From: Anisodus tanguticus
Lineage: Eukaryota > Streptophyta > Magnoliopsida > Solanales > Solanaceae
Length of the DNA: 64,000 nt
Direction: 5' to 3'
NCBI GenBank assembly: GCA_034509755.1
Contig: CM067549.1
Span: 48,881,052 to 48,945,051 of the forward strand
The translations under genes and the position numbers were made by a program. How positions within the stretch are numbered: the first letter of the stretch is position 1; every line of letters begins with the position of its first letter. The notes beneath the pieces are model-generated. The model did not search any database, was not told the origin of the DNA, and worked only from the letters and a program-made list of their open reading frames with translations. Below, piece by piece: positions 23,311-34,118 of this stretch.

Positions 23311-25834
23311 TTATGGTTTGTTCCTGAAGTTCTCTTTCAACGAGTATTTAGGACGGCCATGAAAACTGCTTCTAGCTGGCTGCCTGTCATCATGAATGTC
23401 ATGTAGGCTGCCTAACCGGTTGAACACAAAGGTCATTGTGGCCTTCTCCCCTTCGTTAGGTTTCTTTGGAACCCACACCCTTTTCATCAGTTGTCTCCCT
23501 TTGGTGTTCCTTGACTCATCGGGCTTAGCAAAAGATACCATAGATATTGGTACCGCAGGAAAGGGGTCGGTATCAATGGACATTTCAGCCATACTCTTAT
23601 CGGCTAGCTTGAACCACCCCTATTTGATGCCCTTTTGGATCGCCTTTCTAAAGACCACACAATTAGAGGTAGAGTGATTGTATGAGTTATGCCACTTGCA
23701 GTACTTCTTATCTTTGAGTTCCTCGGCAGGCGGAATCCTATGACCATCAAGCAGTCGAATATGCTTATCTTTGAGCAGATGATTAAAGATCTGATCTGCC
23801 TTCGTGATGTCAAACGCGTAACCGACCCTATCATCGGATGAACTCGTCTCTTTGCCTTTTATGGCTTTCAAGGCTGGGCAAGAGTAAACCTTATCCCTAA
23901 CAATATCGGCCACCATTGCATCTGTCGTGCAGTCGGCTGACTCTGAGTCGAACTCATCCGCTTCAATGATGGATACCAAGTGGGAGCCTCGATTTCAACT
24001 GGCTCTTCTCCGCTCCTTCTCCTGGACGTCCTGCTCTATTTGGCTGGCCTTTTCGTCTAACTGGCTCAAGTTAGAGCAGGATTGTCCCACCAACTTCTCT
24101 TTTAACTGAGGGTGCATGTTGTTGATTATCATGTGGGCACATTCAGTCGGGAAAGTGTACGGTGCATTTCCCAACCTTCTTTCTGAATCTCTCGATAAAA
24201 TCGGCAGTCGATTCATCGACCAGTTGCTTGAGATTTTTTAGATCAGTCACGGTAACCTGAGGTTGGGGCCAATAGAACCTATTATGGAAGTAACCCTCCA
24301 TGTCATCCCAGCTCTGTACGGAATCATGAGCCAAAGAGGAGTACCATGCGAAGGTCGTTCCCGTTAGAGAGGGAGAGGGAATAACCGTAATTTGTGATAT
24401 TCATTCTGTCCAGCCTCGCCGCATTGGGTAGTAAATCTACCGATGTGCTCGATAGTGGATTTGTCGTCGTCGCTAGAGAAGATGTCAAACTCCGATATTT
24501 TGAAGCCCCTCGACAAAGGTGCTATCCGATCTACCCAATCAAGGTAAGACTTCTTATAAACAAGTCTGTCCAAAGGTTCAATTGGATGCCGAAGTACCTC
24601 CGTATGGTATTAGCAATAATTTCTGGGTTTATCAGTTGTGACGTCCCCTGCCGATTCTCGATTGGATTCTGCTGGTAGGCGTTCTGCACTGGTGGCCTCA
24701 ATTCTGCACTTTGTTAGACAGGGTTTTAAAGGTTATAGGTGGTCTGCTGGCCATTACCAATAGAAGGGGTAATACCCCATTGCTGTTGTTGGGTATGGCC
24801 ACCAAAGCCTGCAACCGGAGCTCATGGAATGGCTAACGAAGCCTGGGGATAAGGTGGAACAGTATTCCATGGCTGCTCTCCTCGGACGTCGGTCGTTCTT
24901 AGAAAATTTACGCTTCCTGGAAGGTATGGATTGGGTACTTGCAATGACTGCTGGAATGGTATTCCACTGTAAACAGCGTCACCAGATAGCCGAGCCAAGT
25001 CATAGCCAGGGGCCATTGGCAGCCAATTCGACTGGCCAACATTGTTCGCCTGCATCGTAGGGTCATTCGTAGAAACATAAGGCATAACGGGCGGCAATCC
25101 AAAGTGTCCTAGAGCCTAAACTGGTCTCCGAGCCATGTTGATCTGCCCATACTGCAGACCCGCTTGGTCAAGTGATACATTTCCCCCCCCCCAAGGTTCG
25201 ACGGCGACCACGCAGTGTGCTGGTTGCCAGGCGATTGGGCTTGTGTTCCTAGGTGCGCTACCGGCTGCACCTGAGTAGGCACTAGCTTATGTACATGCGG
25301 CTGAGGAACAACAACGGGAGTCACAGTCTCATGCTGAACAACATCGCTCGTCATAGAGATGACAGAACTAGCCGAACATTCTCCTGTGTGCATTCGGTTG
25401 GTTTCCATCTCCCTCGCTTGCTGAACCTCATTATGTACCATCGGCTTCACAATGTCAGCCAACAGTTTAGAAACTTGGTACATAATATCATGGATGCCCA
25501 AGTCGATCTGTTATCTAATAAAAGACGTGGTCATTATGATTGGACCTTCAGATTGGCTAAATTCTTCCACAGCTTGGGTTGATGGAGGAAGTGGAGGGGT
25601 ATCAACCGATGTAGGCATACATGAGGAGGATGTTGGTTCGTTGTTCCTTCGGGGAGGATTTTGTTTAGGATGTGGACTGGACTCGGGGTTCATTTTCTTA
25701 CCGGACCTTAGGCGCATACGCCAAGAATGATCCTGACCTGGAGAATCAAACTTTGCTATTAATTCACCTATGGTCCTACTGGGCGTGCCAAATTTATTAC
25801 CGTCTGAAGTGTTTGCTGTTTTATAGGCTGACAA
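23311..25834 (-). pseudogene. Gypsy-1 gag (broken)
   Basis: Minus-strand pieces, in order: 25834-25511 (basic N-terminal region with IGELIAKFDSPGQDHSWRMR), 25501-25109 and 25097-24822 (Pro/Gln-rich), 24573-24364, 24334-24143 and 24216-23995. These last carry the retrotransposon gag core, with WDDMEGYFHNRFYWPQ and LKQLVDESTADFIERFR. 23979-23620 ends in a Cys/His motif CKWHNSYNHSTSNC; 23592-23311 follows. Typical of Tat gag, fragmented by stops and shifts. Confidence 0.8.
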
Positions 25835-26470
25835 AATCGGATGATAAATTGATTCCTTAACTAAGCGATTTAGGCTGGAAACGAAACTCTAATTTCCAAC
25901 AATGGGTTCCCCAACTACTCCAGAAAGCGTTAGGATGGTAAGTGAGTAAACTAAGAGGTAAGAAACATGAATGCAGCTGAGTACAGTAAAGTAAAGGATA
26001 AAGATAAAAGTAAAGGATAAAGATAGATAAAAATTGAGTTGTTTGATTGATTATGTCTCTATATACAAAGAATGATTCTATTTATAGTACAAAAAAGAGA
26101 GAAAAAAGTTGTACAACGTGCCCCCCCCCCATGTCAGCCATCAAGTAACCCACTAAGTTCAATGGTCGACTATGGGGAAGGTGGTGCCCATTTTCTCGCC
26201 CTCTACTCCTCTTTTTCGGATAATGGCCCTTTCTTTTAGTTGTTGTTGGCCGTTATCGCTTTTAGGGGTCCGGAAACCCTTTTGACTTGGTCGTTGATGC
26301 ATCTGCATCTGAGTGGGTCCCAGTTGTACCTCTAACTAACAACTCGACTAAGATGCCTTAATAGCCGATGTAGTTCTTGTAGTCGAGGGCTAGGAGTAAA
26401 TTCAGCTCTGGAGTAGTTCGGCTGTCACTGAATTCGGCTAAACACTTAAAATTATTTTTGAGTGTTAACA
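25795..26470 (-). repeat. Gypsy-1 5' LTR
   Basis: 676 bp; pairs with 16784-17452. Contains a run of C residues near 26121 and 'tatttatagtac' (plus strand), where transcription signals of the minus element may lie. Confidence 0.9.
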
Positions 26471-26945
26471 ACTATTTGAATTCTCAATATTAATTCATCT
26501 CCAGTTAGACAGTTCATATGCTCAATAATAACATTGTTAAGATAATTGTGGATTTGGCATAATTATTGCAAAATCAATCTAGCTATCATGAGGATATGTT
26601 AATCATCCTAATTATATGATAATTGATCTAATCATCCTAATTATATGATAATTGATCTAATCATCATAATTATATGATAATTTATTTAATTACAATATGA
26701 TGTGATATGATGGAGATAATTATCTTAACAAACATGAAAATTCAAAATTCAATAAAAAGCACAACCTCTTGAACCAAAAATTACCATAGTAAAATAGTAC
26801 TTCCTTAATTAGCCTTTTCAGTCTTATAACATCTCTAATAAATTACTAACATAATAAAACAGTCAATAGATACAAAAATTAAGCAACACCATACAAAGTG
26901 GACCTTATCCGACTCGAAAACAAACGACCCATTAACTCGATTAGA
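26471..26945. other. Flank with three-copy 29-bp tandem repeat
   Basis: 26600-26686 holds three 29-bp units starting 'taatcatcctaattatatg', each rich in the palindrome 'aattatatgataatt'. The rest is AT-rich and includes the probable 3' flank of the BAP31-like gene; no A-tail follows its stop codon. Confidence 0.75.
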
Positions 26946-27183
26946 TCAATCTTCAGCCTTCAACTTCTCCACACACTTATTCAACTGTTCAACTTTCACA
27001 AGAAGTCCCGTAATAGAATATAACAACCAATAAAACACTAAAGCACACACGATCAATAGCGTGTTACGTTGAGACTTCATAATTGATTTCTGATGACGTA
27101 GGTGTTCAGATGTGGAATAAGATTCAGATGATTCACAAGTGGGTCGGGTCTCGTATTTCCAGTAGATATTCGTTAATAGGAAG

Positions 27184-27300
27184 TGTTAAAATTAAGAGGG
27201 GACGAAATTTATCATAATATAGAGGCAAAAGTTTTTCTTTATACTTAGACTATGATTTTACCATAAAACTAATAGAGTTAAATTAAGAAACATCTCAATA
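27184..27300 (-). repeat. Copia-2 3' LTR, shrunken
   Basis: 117 bp against 231 bp for the 5' LTR. Both ends match ('tgttaaaattaagagggga' and 'aagaaacatctcaata'), but about half the middle is missing in more than one place. Confidence 0.85.
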
Positions 27301-28700
27301 CCCATCAAGTTGGAGCATGGGGGATCTCGAATGCCCAACTTGCCAAGCAAATATTCATGTTGTGATTTGCCCAAAACCTTTGTAAACACGTCGGCCAATT
27401 GTTCGTTGGTTAACACATAACTCCGAAGAATTATACCCGATTGGAGTGCATTCCGGACATAATGACAGTCAACTTCAATATGTTTAGTTCGTTCGTGAAA
27501 TATCGAATTTCGTGCAATATACAATGTTGCTTGACTAATACAACATATTTTAACAAGAGATTTTCTTTCAACCATTTCAATTCACAAACTGTCATTGCCA
27601 TTGAACGGTATTCTGCCTCTGTTGATGAGCGAGAGACAATGTGTTGCTTCTTGGTATTTTATTATACCGGTGAATTCCTGAGGAAGATAAACTATCCGGT
27701 GAGCGATCTTCGAGTCAACGGACATCCAGCCCAATCTGCATCACACCACCTATACAATTGGAGATCACAAACCTTAACACAATTCCTTACCCATGGTTCT
27801 TTTACAAGTATCTTAGCACCCGGAGGGCGGCTCTCCAGTGCGCTTCCTTCGGTTGGTGCATGAATTGAGAAAAAACATGTATACAATAGGACAACTCCGG
27901 TCACGTAAAACTGAGGTATATCAGTCTGCCGACCAGACGCTGATATGGTTCCGAAACTTTCAAATTAGCCCATCTGGCCAACGCTAAATTGTGATTCAGT
28001 TTCATAGGAGTTTTAATGGATTTTGCTCCTAGTAGTCCGGACTGAGAGATTATATCCAAGGCATACTTCCGCTGACAAAAAGAATAATCCGGTTGGTCCA
28101 CACATAACTTCAACCCCAAGAAAATACTTTAGGGGACCCAAATCCTTCATGTGAAAACAGGCTCGGAGGTAGTCTTTGAACCGTGTAATGACAACATGAT
28201 CATTTCTATAGATAATCAAGTCATCCACATAAACTAAGACGTTAAGTTGTATACTTCCCTGGTGCATCATGAAGAGAGAATAATAAGAGTATGACTGTTT
28301 AAACTCATATTCCATCAAGGTACTTGACAATTTTGCAAACCAGCACTGTGGAGCTCGTTTCAACCCATACAAAGATTTTTGAAGTTGACATACTTGCCTC
28401 GGACCAGACACACGAAATCCCGATGGTAATTTCATATAAACTTCTTCCGCCAGTTCATCGTGCAAGAAGGCATTATGAATATCTATATGATGCAACTCCC
28501 GATTTCGAACAACTACTACTGCTAAGAAGGTCCGAACGGTCACTACCTCGTAACCGAAACAAATGTTTCATTGTAGTCAATACCTTCCTTCTACTTATTA
28601 CCGAAGATGACCAATCGAGCTTTATATCATTCAATTGTTCCGTCCGAGTTTTATTTGATCTTGTACACCCATCTTCATCCGAGTGCTTTCTTATCCGCCG
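27258..28700 (-). pseudogene. Copia-2 RT and RNase H (broken)
   Basis: 28543-28013: RT with HHIDIHNAFLHDEL, YGLKRAPQCWFAKL and the catalytic YVDDLIIY. 28119-27901: connection region (DQPDYSFCQRKYALDI; PYQRLVGRLIYLS). 27904-27692: start of RNase H with YRWCDADWAGCPLTRRS. 27575-27258: its end with FHERTKHIEVDCHYVR and LADVFTK. Frames differ between pieces and the central AEAEY part of RNase H is damaged. Confidence 0.85.
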
Positions 28701-29598
28701 ATAATATTTTCAATGTCCATGTGCCATTGTCCTCTAATGCTTGATTTTCTTGTTGCAACACTTTTCTTCAACATTCCTTTTACATAGCCTCCGAGAAGGA
28801 TTTTGGTTCAATCATTGTGATAGCTTTGGTGTTGCGAGGAAAAATTATCACCTGATATATAGTGAGCTAAAGGATAAGGTGCATCTGAGGATTGCTAAGG
28901 AACAGGCGAACTCGTTGATGGACTTTCTTTTCAGAATATTTCAGTAACGTCGTCACGTAATCGAACCGAGTCATGCTTCTAACGTTTACCTCAACCCAAT
29001 TGTTCCTCCAATGGCTTTTCATTGGCCCAGGTACCTTCTGTCTATACTTCTTCCATATTTTCATTATTCGGACTATCATCTGTCCTATCTAATTCTGGTG
29101 GATCCGTAGGTTTGACATTCGGTGTCCGAATTTCTTCTATTCGAGTTTTGTTCGCACCTACATTATCTGTCTATTCTTCTTCGAAAATGTGTTGAATCCT
29201 TTCGTCATTTGTTTCATCCGGAATCGCTTCTATGTTGTCGACCAAGTTACTTGTTCCTACTGCAAAAGAGAACTTAGTCTCGTAGAAGTCCACATCTCAT
29301 GAGACTAAATATTCATCATTTTTTAACTTATACAGTCTCCAACCTTTCTGTCCGTAGGGGTATTCCAAGAAGATACACCTACGATTTCGACTCTCAAACT
29401 TTTCTCTTGTTTTAAACTTTGTGTGTGTATAGCATAGTAACCCTAGCACTCTTAAGTGATCCTAATGAGGCGCCTCCTCATATAAAATTTCATAAGGGGT
29501 TTTCCCATTCAAAACAAAATATGGTGTTCTACTGATCAAGTATCCCGCCGTCAAAATGTATTCTCCCCAGAATTTAATGGAAAGATGGCCTTGAAATC

Positions 29599-30339
29599 TC
29601 AATGCTTGTGCCACATTAAGAATGTGACGTTGTTTTCACTTCTATTCTGCTGAGGTGTCTCTGTGCAAGATGTTTGAAACAGAATTCTATGTTCGAAGAA
29701 GTAAGTCTTCATACATGTGAACTCAGTTCCATTATCACTTCTGACTATCGACACTTTTTTTCCAAACTGCCTTTCCACAAGAGCGAAGAAATTCTTTAAG
29801 GTTTGGGACACTTCTTTCTTATCAACCAAAATAAAGATCCACACGGCTCATGAACAATCATCCACAATAGTAAAAAAATATGAAGCACCACAAGAGGAAG
29901 GGGTCCTATATGATCCCCATAAATCGCAATGGATTATCTCAAAAGTATCCGAAGCAACATTCTCACTTAAAGGAAAAACATTTCTCGTTTGCTTTGCTCA
30001 TTGACATACATCACATTCTCTATCTATTCTATCACCATTCTCCTTTAAGACTAATGTCATAATAGAATTTTTTACTTGTGCTAAAGGATGACCCAGTCGT
30101 TTGTGCCAAAGTTTGAACCAATCAATTGCCTCTGCCTTCATAGCTCGTATCAACAACACATTCCAAAAATAGTAAAGTCCACCTCGACGCTCACTATTTC
30201 CAATCAGCTTTCTCATAGTGGAGTCCAGTATAACACACATAATTCTATTAAATGTCACATCACAATCTAAACAATCAACTAGTTGTGACACATAAATTAA
30301 ATTGCATGTCAAATCCGGAACATAAAGAGCATTCTTCAA
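29599..30339 (-). pseudogene. Copia-2 integrase region (broken)
   Basis: 30339-29998 carries MKNALYVPDLTCNLIYVSQL and the GAG-pre-integrase word LWHKRLGHP. 29844-29599 carries WIFILVDKKE, VRSDNGTEFTC and TCTETPQQNRSE (normally PQQNGV-E). The integrase core lies between with lost frame. Confidence 0.8.
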
Positions 30340-30771
30340 CTATATCATGTCATTCAGCCTGGTTGTTCATTCTTTTGTAGCCACCGATCTATTTCCATCC
30401 AAAAGCCCAACCGGATACTCAAGAATATCCTGATGATCGCTCAGTTTCTCTGGATTACATGTCACGTGATTGGTAGCTCGGGAGTCAATAATTCAGAATG
30501 AGTTTTCGGTCTTACCATCCATCTTGCAATTTGAATTAATTCCTTGTGAATTCAATACGTAAATCACTATTTTTCGGATCTCCTCACTTAGATTGTGAGG
30601 TCCTATCCTGCCTGTGTTCATCTATTCTATCTCCACCTGTGTATCATTGACAACAACGGTGTTATACCGATAGTTTCCTCTCCTCTGTTGTTGGTGTTGT
30701 CCTCGTCTTCTTCCTCTGAATTTTCTGTCTCTTTTTTTGTTTCCTAGCCACCATTCTGGATACCCAATGAG

Positions 30772-31700
30772 TTAAAAACATTCTTTCACAACGTGTTCAG
30801 ATCTCTTGCAATGTGTGCATAATGCACCATCGTTCTTCTCATCATCTTTGTCACGGTAGGGATTTCTCCCTTGTACGGCAAAGGCCACGGTTTCACTATG
30901 TTTTTCCATTTTTCGTGTGAGTTTCCTCATACGCTCTTCTTGCACTAGCTTCAAATAGTCTTTGTTTAATGATGGCAACGGTTCCTAGGCCGGTATGTTC
31001 GATCTCACCGTTTCATACATTTCCTCATCCAATCCCATGAGGAAAAGATGCACTTTTTATTCTTCTCCTCCAAGCTGGGGGACCTTTAGGATCTGCATAA
31101 GCTGTGCCAAAGACACTGAGGCCCATGTGTGATTTTCAAGATCATCCCTAGATTGTACGTGCATTTTCCGCACTTGCAAGTCGAAATCTAATCGTAGTTC
31201 GCCAATTCTTCCAATAACTTGGTTAATTTTCCATAGTAATCCACTATGGTCCTACCCTTCTGCTTACACTCCACAAGTTCTACTTTTATTGTTGCATTCG
31301 ATGTCTGTTGATAATAGCGAACTGCTCCCGGATGCTCGTTCATAATTTTTTAGCTTCCTCTTTATGCGAGATCGTTGAGCGAAGAGTTGGTTCGATGGTG
31401 TTACGAATTCACAACACCAACAAAGAGTTTATAGTCCACCAGTTTTCGAAGTTCGGTGATTCTTCATCCGGCTTCTTGATCGTACCATCAATGAAGCCGA
31501 ATTTCTTCCTTGCTCTTAGGGTCGTCCTCATGGATTGAGCCCATTCTTCGTAATTCTCTCACTTCAATTGAACTTGTGTCACCACAATTATGGGATTATC
31601 GTTTGACGTAATGCCATACGGGAGGATTGTTTTTCTTTGAATTTTGTTTTCTTCACCGACGATTTTTTTATTTTTATCATTGGTTTCTCCGTTACCCGCC
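30772..31700 (-). pseudogene. Copia-2 gag (broken)
   Basis: From about 31700 down: translated pieces include TQVQLKWENYEEWAQSMR, KFGFIDGTIKKPDEES and GKLTKLLEEL, typical Copia gag. 30978-30772 ends in the zinc knuckle CTHCKRSEHVVKECF with all CX2CX4HX4C ligands present. Stops separate the pieces. Confidence 0.75.
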
Positions 31701-31743
31701 ACTATTTAGGGTTTTTTGTTCTTTCAACACGACTCTAATACCA

Positions 31744-31974
31744 TGTTAAAATTAAGAGGGGACAAAATTTAGTTAGAAGAATAATATTGGGAGAATTCTT
31801 TCTTGGTTTCATTCATCATAATGACCTCTTTATAGATAGACAAAAGTTCTTCTTTCCCTAGTTTAACAAGAAAACCTTATTCTAATAAACTACTATAATT
31901 ATAATTTATCAAATATACTTAGACTAAAATTTTACCATCGAACTGATATAGTTAAACTAGGAAACATCTCAATA
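31744..31974 (-). repeat. Copia-2 5' LTR
   Basis: 231 bp, next to the primer-binding site. Plus-strand start 'tgttaaaattaagaggggac', end 'ggaaacatctcaata'. Confidence 0.88.
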
Positions 31975-32204
31975 GGAAGAGACAAAAAGGTACGATTGAG
32001 AGAAAGGTTTGATGAGATTTCAGGTCACGGTTATTAGGCCTTTGCGAAGCAGGTCAAGACCCGGGAGTGTTAGGAGAAGGAGCATGATTTCTTCTACACC
32101 TGCGGCATAGCCAAGAACAACCCATTTTAATGCCATTGATGTGAAAGAGAGCTTTGGTAAAAATGGAAAGTGAATAATTGAAGAATTTGGAAAGTGGAAA
32201 TAGA

Positions 32205-32260
32205 TGTTAATGGGCCTAATGTGACAAAAGTCCACTAAGTGAATTGGGTTGGGCTTCGCC
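32205..32260 (-). promoter_or_regulatory. TGGGCY motifs upstream of the BAP31-like ATG
   Basis: Plus strand 'aatgggcctaat' (about 32209-32220) and 'ggttgggcttcgcc' (32247-32260) lie 75-125 bp upstream of the start codon at 32136. TGGGCY (site II) elements are common in promoters of plant housekeeping genes. A processed retrocopy would not normally bring such sites along. Confidence 0.45.
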
Positions 32261-32269
32261 TCATGGTTT

Positions 32270-32720
32270 GCCCTTCAAATGTGATTCTTTTAAATTTTCA
32301 TCCTTCAAAATAGAGGTTATGCCTAGCAAAGCATAAGTTTTTCAAGGATGTGAGGCATAACTTGTGGGATATTATGATGCGAAAATATAAACTTATGCCC
32401 CGTGAAAAAAAATATTTTCCTTGTTGGACAAAAATTAAAGGCAAGCACAAAATAAGGAAAAAAGTGCAAATCATCATTGGCACTTATGCCTTTACTTTGT
32501 TCTGGTCTTTAATTTTTGTCCCTCGTAACAAATATTTTTTCGCTGACACAAATTTATATTTTCACATCATAATATCTTATAAGTTATGTCCTACGTCCTT
32601 AAAGAATTTATACCGCGCTAGATATAAGTTTGATTAGTAAAGGGCAAAAATTGGAGACCAGCCCATTTGAGAGGCATAAATGAAAGACCAACTAATTTGA
32701 AGGAAAACGTGCAATTTCTT
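32270..32720. repeat. Degenerate foldback/MITE with 'tggtctttaatttttg' arms
   Basis: Contains 'ctggtctttaatttttgtccctcg' type words (32508 on) and the inverse 'gggcaaaaattggagaccag' (32642 on). The inner words 'gcataagtttttcaagga' and 'cataacttgtgggatattatgatg' are mirrored by 'catcataatatcttataagttatg' near 32564. Same family as the better-preserved foldback near 42.5 kb. Boundaries approximate. Confidence 0.6.
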
Positions 32721-33164
32721 CTTTATCTGCATTATGGACTATGGAGATATTGGACTGCAGTCATTTTTCAGAATGACCCAATACATTTTACTTCAGTATC
32801 CAGTTTGCTATCAATACATGGTCCCCAATTGAAGGCAAGAGTTTGTATATGTCCTGATGGTATAAGTTTTTTTTACACAGTACATAACTTAATTTGTAAC
32901 TACAGGTAAATTTATTGATAAATATTCGTTAATAATTTGGTAAAAATGGTAATTAAAAAGTTTAATGTAATAAAATGTATCAACCAGAGTTTTTCTTTTT
33001 GCTCGATTAAACAGCAGTAATGTGATTCATGAACGAAGTAATAAGTTAAATAGATAACTAAAATAGCGCACTGTGAATTTAAAGTGGAGGTGCAAATTTG
33101 GCTTGATTTTCTTAGACAATTCATGTATGGAGACAACTCACAACCACAAATAAGAATTGTGGTG
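32721..33164. other. Non-coding DNA
   Basis: AT-rich; no gene or repeat recognised. Confidence 0.45.
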
Positions 33165-33290
33165 GATAAATATGATTCATCCGCTCTATACCGTTCCTAA
33201 CAAAGAGAACTTTATATATAGCAAGGTTCAAACTCAAGATCACTGATTAAAGATAAAGGAGTATAACTTACCGCTCCACCACAATCCTTG
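33165..33290 (-). mobile_element. tRNA-derived SINE remnant
   Basis: On the minus strand: box A-like 'tggtggagcggtaagt', a box B-like 'cttgagtttgaacc' about 40 nt later, then the family words seen in other copies here ('aacggtatagagcgga'). Same SINE family as 36637-36821, 38275-38400 and 40644-40795. No target duplication found. Confidence 0.55.
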
Positions 33291-33376
33291 TTTATACAAT
33301 TTAATCCCCTCGCGCTCCTCAATTGCACCATAAAAGGAACACCCAAGAATTTGTTTTTAACTTAATAGAGACAGCT

Positions 33377-33516
33377 ATGCGATCAAACCAGCACTAACCA
33401 TTGGATCTCATCAGAACTTTAACGTTAAGCGTGCTTGAATAAGAGTAGTATTAGAATGGGTGCCCCTGAAAAGTCCTCGTGTTCCATCCCTCCTCTCTAA
33501 AAAAAAAGAAGAAGAA
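33377..33516 (+). pseudogene. 5S rRNA retropseudogene with A-rich tail
   Basis: 33377-33492 aligns by eye along the whole of plant 5S rRNA: 'atgcgatcaaaccagcacta' at the start, 'ttaagcgtgcttg' and 'agagtagta' in the middle, 'aagtcctcgtgttccatccc' at the end. Only the first two G residues are missing. It runs straight into an A-rich tail ('taaaaaaaaagaagaagaa') and is bracketed by identical 10-mers 'agagacagct' at 33367-33376 and 33517-33526. Most differences from 5S are C-to-T or G-to-A, several at former CG sites. Not a functional 5S gene: single copy, no T-run terminator right after it, box region mutated. Confidence 0.88.
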
Positions 33517-33526
33517 AGAGACAGCT

Positions 33527-34000
33527 CACAACTTACCACTTACATACTAACTTTCATGGATAAATTAAACACCTCCTCTTCCCACAATTCTTAATATAAA
33601 AACAGTCAAAAAGAGAAAGGGATATTGGGAAAAAGGGTATCCGAGTATGTGGAAAGTCCATGCATTCAAAATAATGACACACTTCATACTTGGTTTGTCT
33701 AGGTTTAATTTCTTTGCTAAAAACACAGCTCAGTTTTCTTTTGCTTTTCACCTAATCATCGTTAGAATACATAAGGTTTAATCTTAACATATATATATAT
33801 ATATATATATAAAATTGATTTTCTTTCTTTCTTTTGAGGTGGAGGATGCAATGGCAGAGCCAAAGGTTTAAAGTTTAAGCTTAAAGAGGGCATTTGCTAT
33901 CGATTGTGATGTTTATAAATTTATATATACATTAACTATGTTAAAAAAAAATTAACACTATCTTTCTTTTGCTTGTGCTTTTTCTTGTGCTTATGTTTTT
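33527..34000. other. Non-coding DNA with an (AT)n microsatellite
   Basis: 33789-33811 is a pure (AT)n run. Around 33850 a short 'ggcagagccaaagg' word matches the start of the 'ggcggagccag' repeat family found next at 34236. No gene. Confidence 0.6.
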
Positions 34001-34118
34001 TCTTGAGCCGATGGTCTTTTGGAAACAACCTCTCTACTTACCAAGGTAGAGGTGAGGTCTTCGTACACTCTACTCTCCCCAGACCCACGTTGTGAGATTT
34101 CACTGGGTATATTGTATG
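34001..34118 (+). mobile_element. AU-like SINE, 5'-truncated
   Basis: Carries the conserved body of the AU SINE family: 'tcttgagccgatggtctttt', 'ggaaacaacctctctac', 'ggtgaggtcttcgtacac', 'ctctccccagaccca', 'gggtatattgtatg'. The tRNA-like head is missing or degraded. Family known from grasses and nightshades; recognised from memory. Confidence 0.75.

Larger units (their letters stand above)
16784..26470 (-). mobile_element. Gypsy-1, Tat-lineage LTR retrotransposon
   Basis: On the minus strand: 5' LTR 26470-25795, primer site (minus 'tggcacgcccagtaggac', about 25790-25773), gag, protease, RT, RNase H, a second archaeal-type RNase H, integrase, non-coding region, purine tract ('agggggcaac', about 17462-17453), 3' LTR 17452-16784. 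The extra RNase H before the integrase and the long 3' region define the Tat lineage (Ogre/Retand group). LTRs start TG and end CA on the minus strand (the 5' LTR has 'cggtaata' instead of 'cggtaaca'). No clear target duplication. Stops throughout, so inactive. Confidence 0.88.
27184..31974 (-). mobile_element. Copia-2, LTR retrotransposon inside the BAP31-like gene
   Basis: Minus strand: 5' LTR 31974-31744, Met-tRNA primer site ('tggtattagagtcg', plus-strand 31729-31742), gag, protease/pre-integrase, integrase, RT, RNase H, purine tract, 3' LTR 27300-27184. Identical 5-bp target duplications 'ggaag' at 27179-27183 and 31975-31979 prove one insertion event. Both LTRs have 'aata' where a canonical 'aaca' end is expected. 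Confidence 0.9.
26946..32136 (-). pseudogene. BAP31-like ER membrane protein gene, split by Copia-2
   Basis: The 5' half is 32136-31975 and the 3' half 27183-26946; between them sits Copia-2. The 5' half starts MALKWVVLGYAAG and has the first membrane segment (LLLLTLPGLD). The 3' half encodes YWKYETRPTCESSES, LRHQKSIMKSQRN, a second hydrophobic segment (LLIVCALVFYWLLYS) and a coiled-coil tail VEQLNKCVEKLKAED, then TGA. This is the short plant B-cell-receptor-associated protein 31-like family (Bap31 transmembrane domain), an ER membrane protein of about 130 residues; recognised from memory. Without Copia-2 and one 5-bp target copy the coding length is 395 nt, one less than 132 codons. Damage: CGA-to-TGA at codon 39 (32020-32022), a 1-nt deletion a few codons later (about 32000), and the insertion. 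No introns are seen within the frame. TGGGCC/TGGGCT motifs upstream suggest a real promoter, so a duplicated gene is likelier than a retrocopy. Confidence 0.85.

Noticed and set aside
16784..26470. Endogenous pararetrovirus
   Set aside because: LTRs, a Gypsy-type RT with integrase after it, and Tat-type double RNase H define an LTR retrotransposon; no movement protein or coat protein pattern seen.
33377..33492. Functional 5S rRNA gene
   Set aside because: Isolated copy, many C-to-T/G-to-A changes, A-rich tail instead of a T-run terminator, and flanking target duplications.
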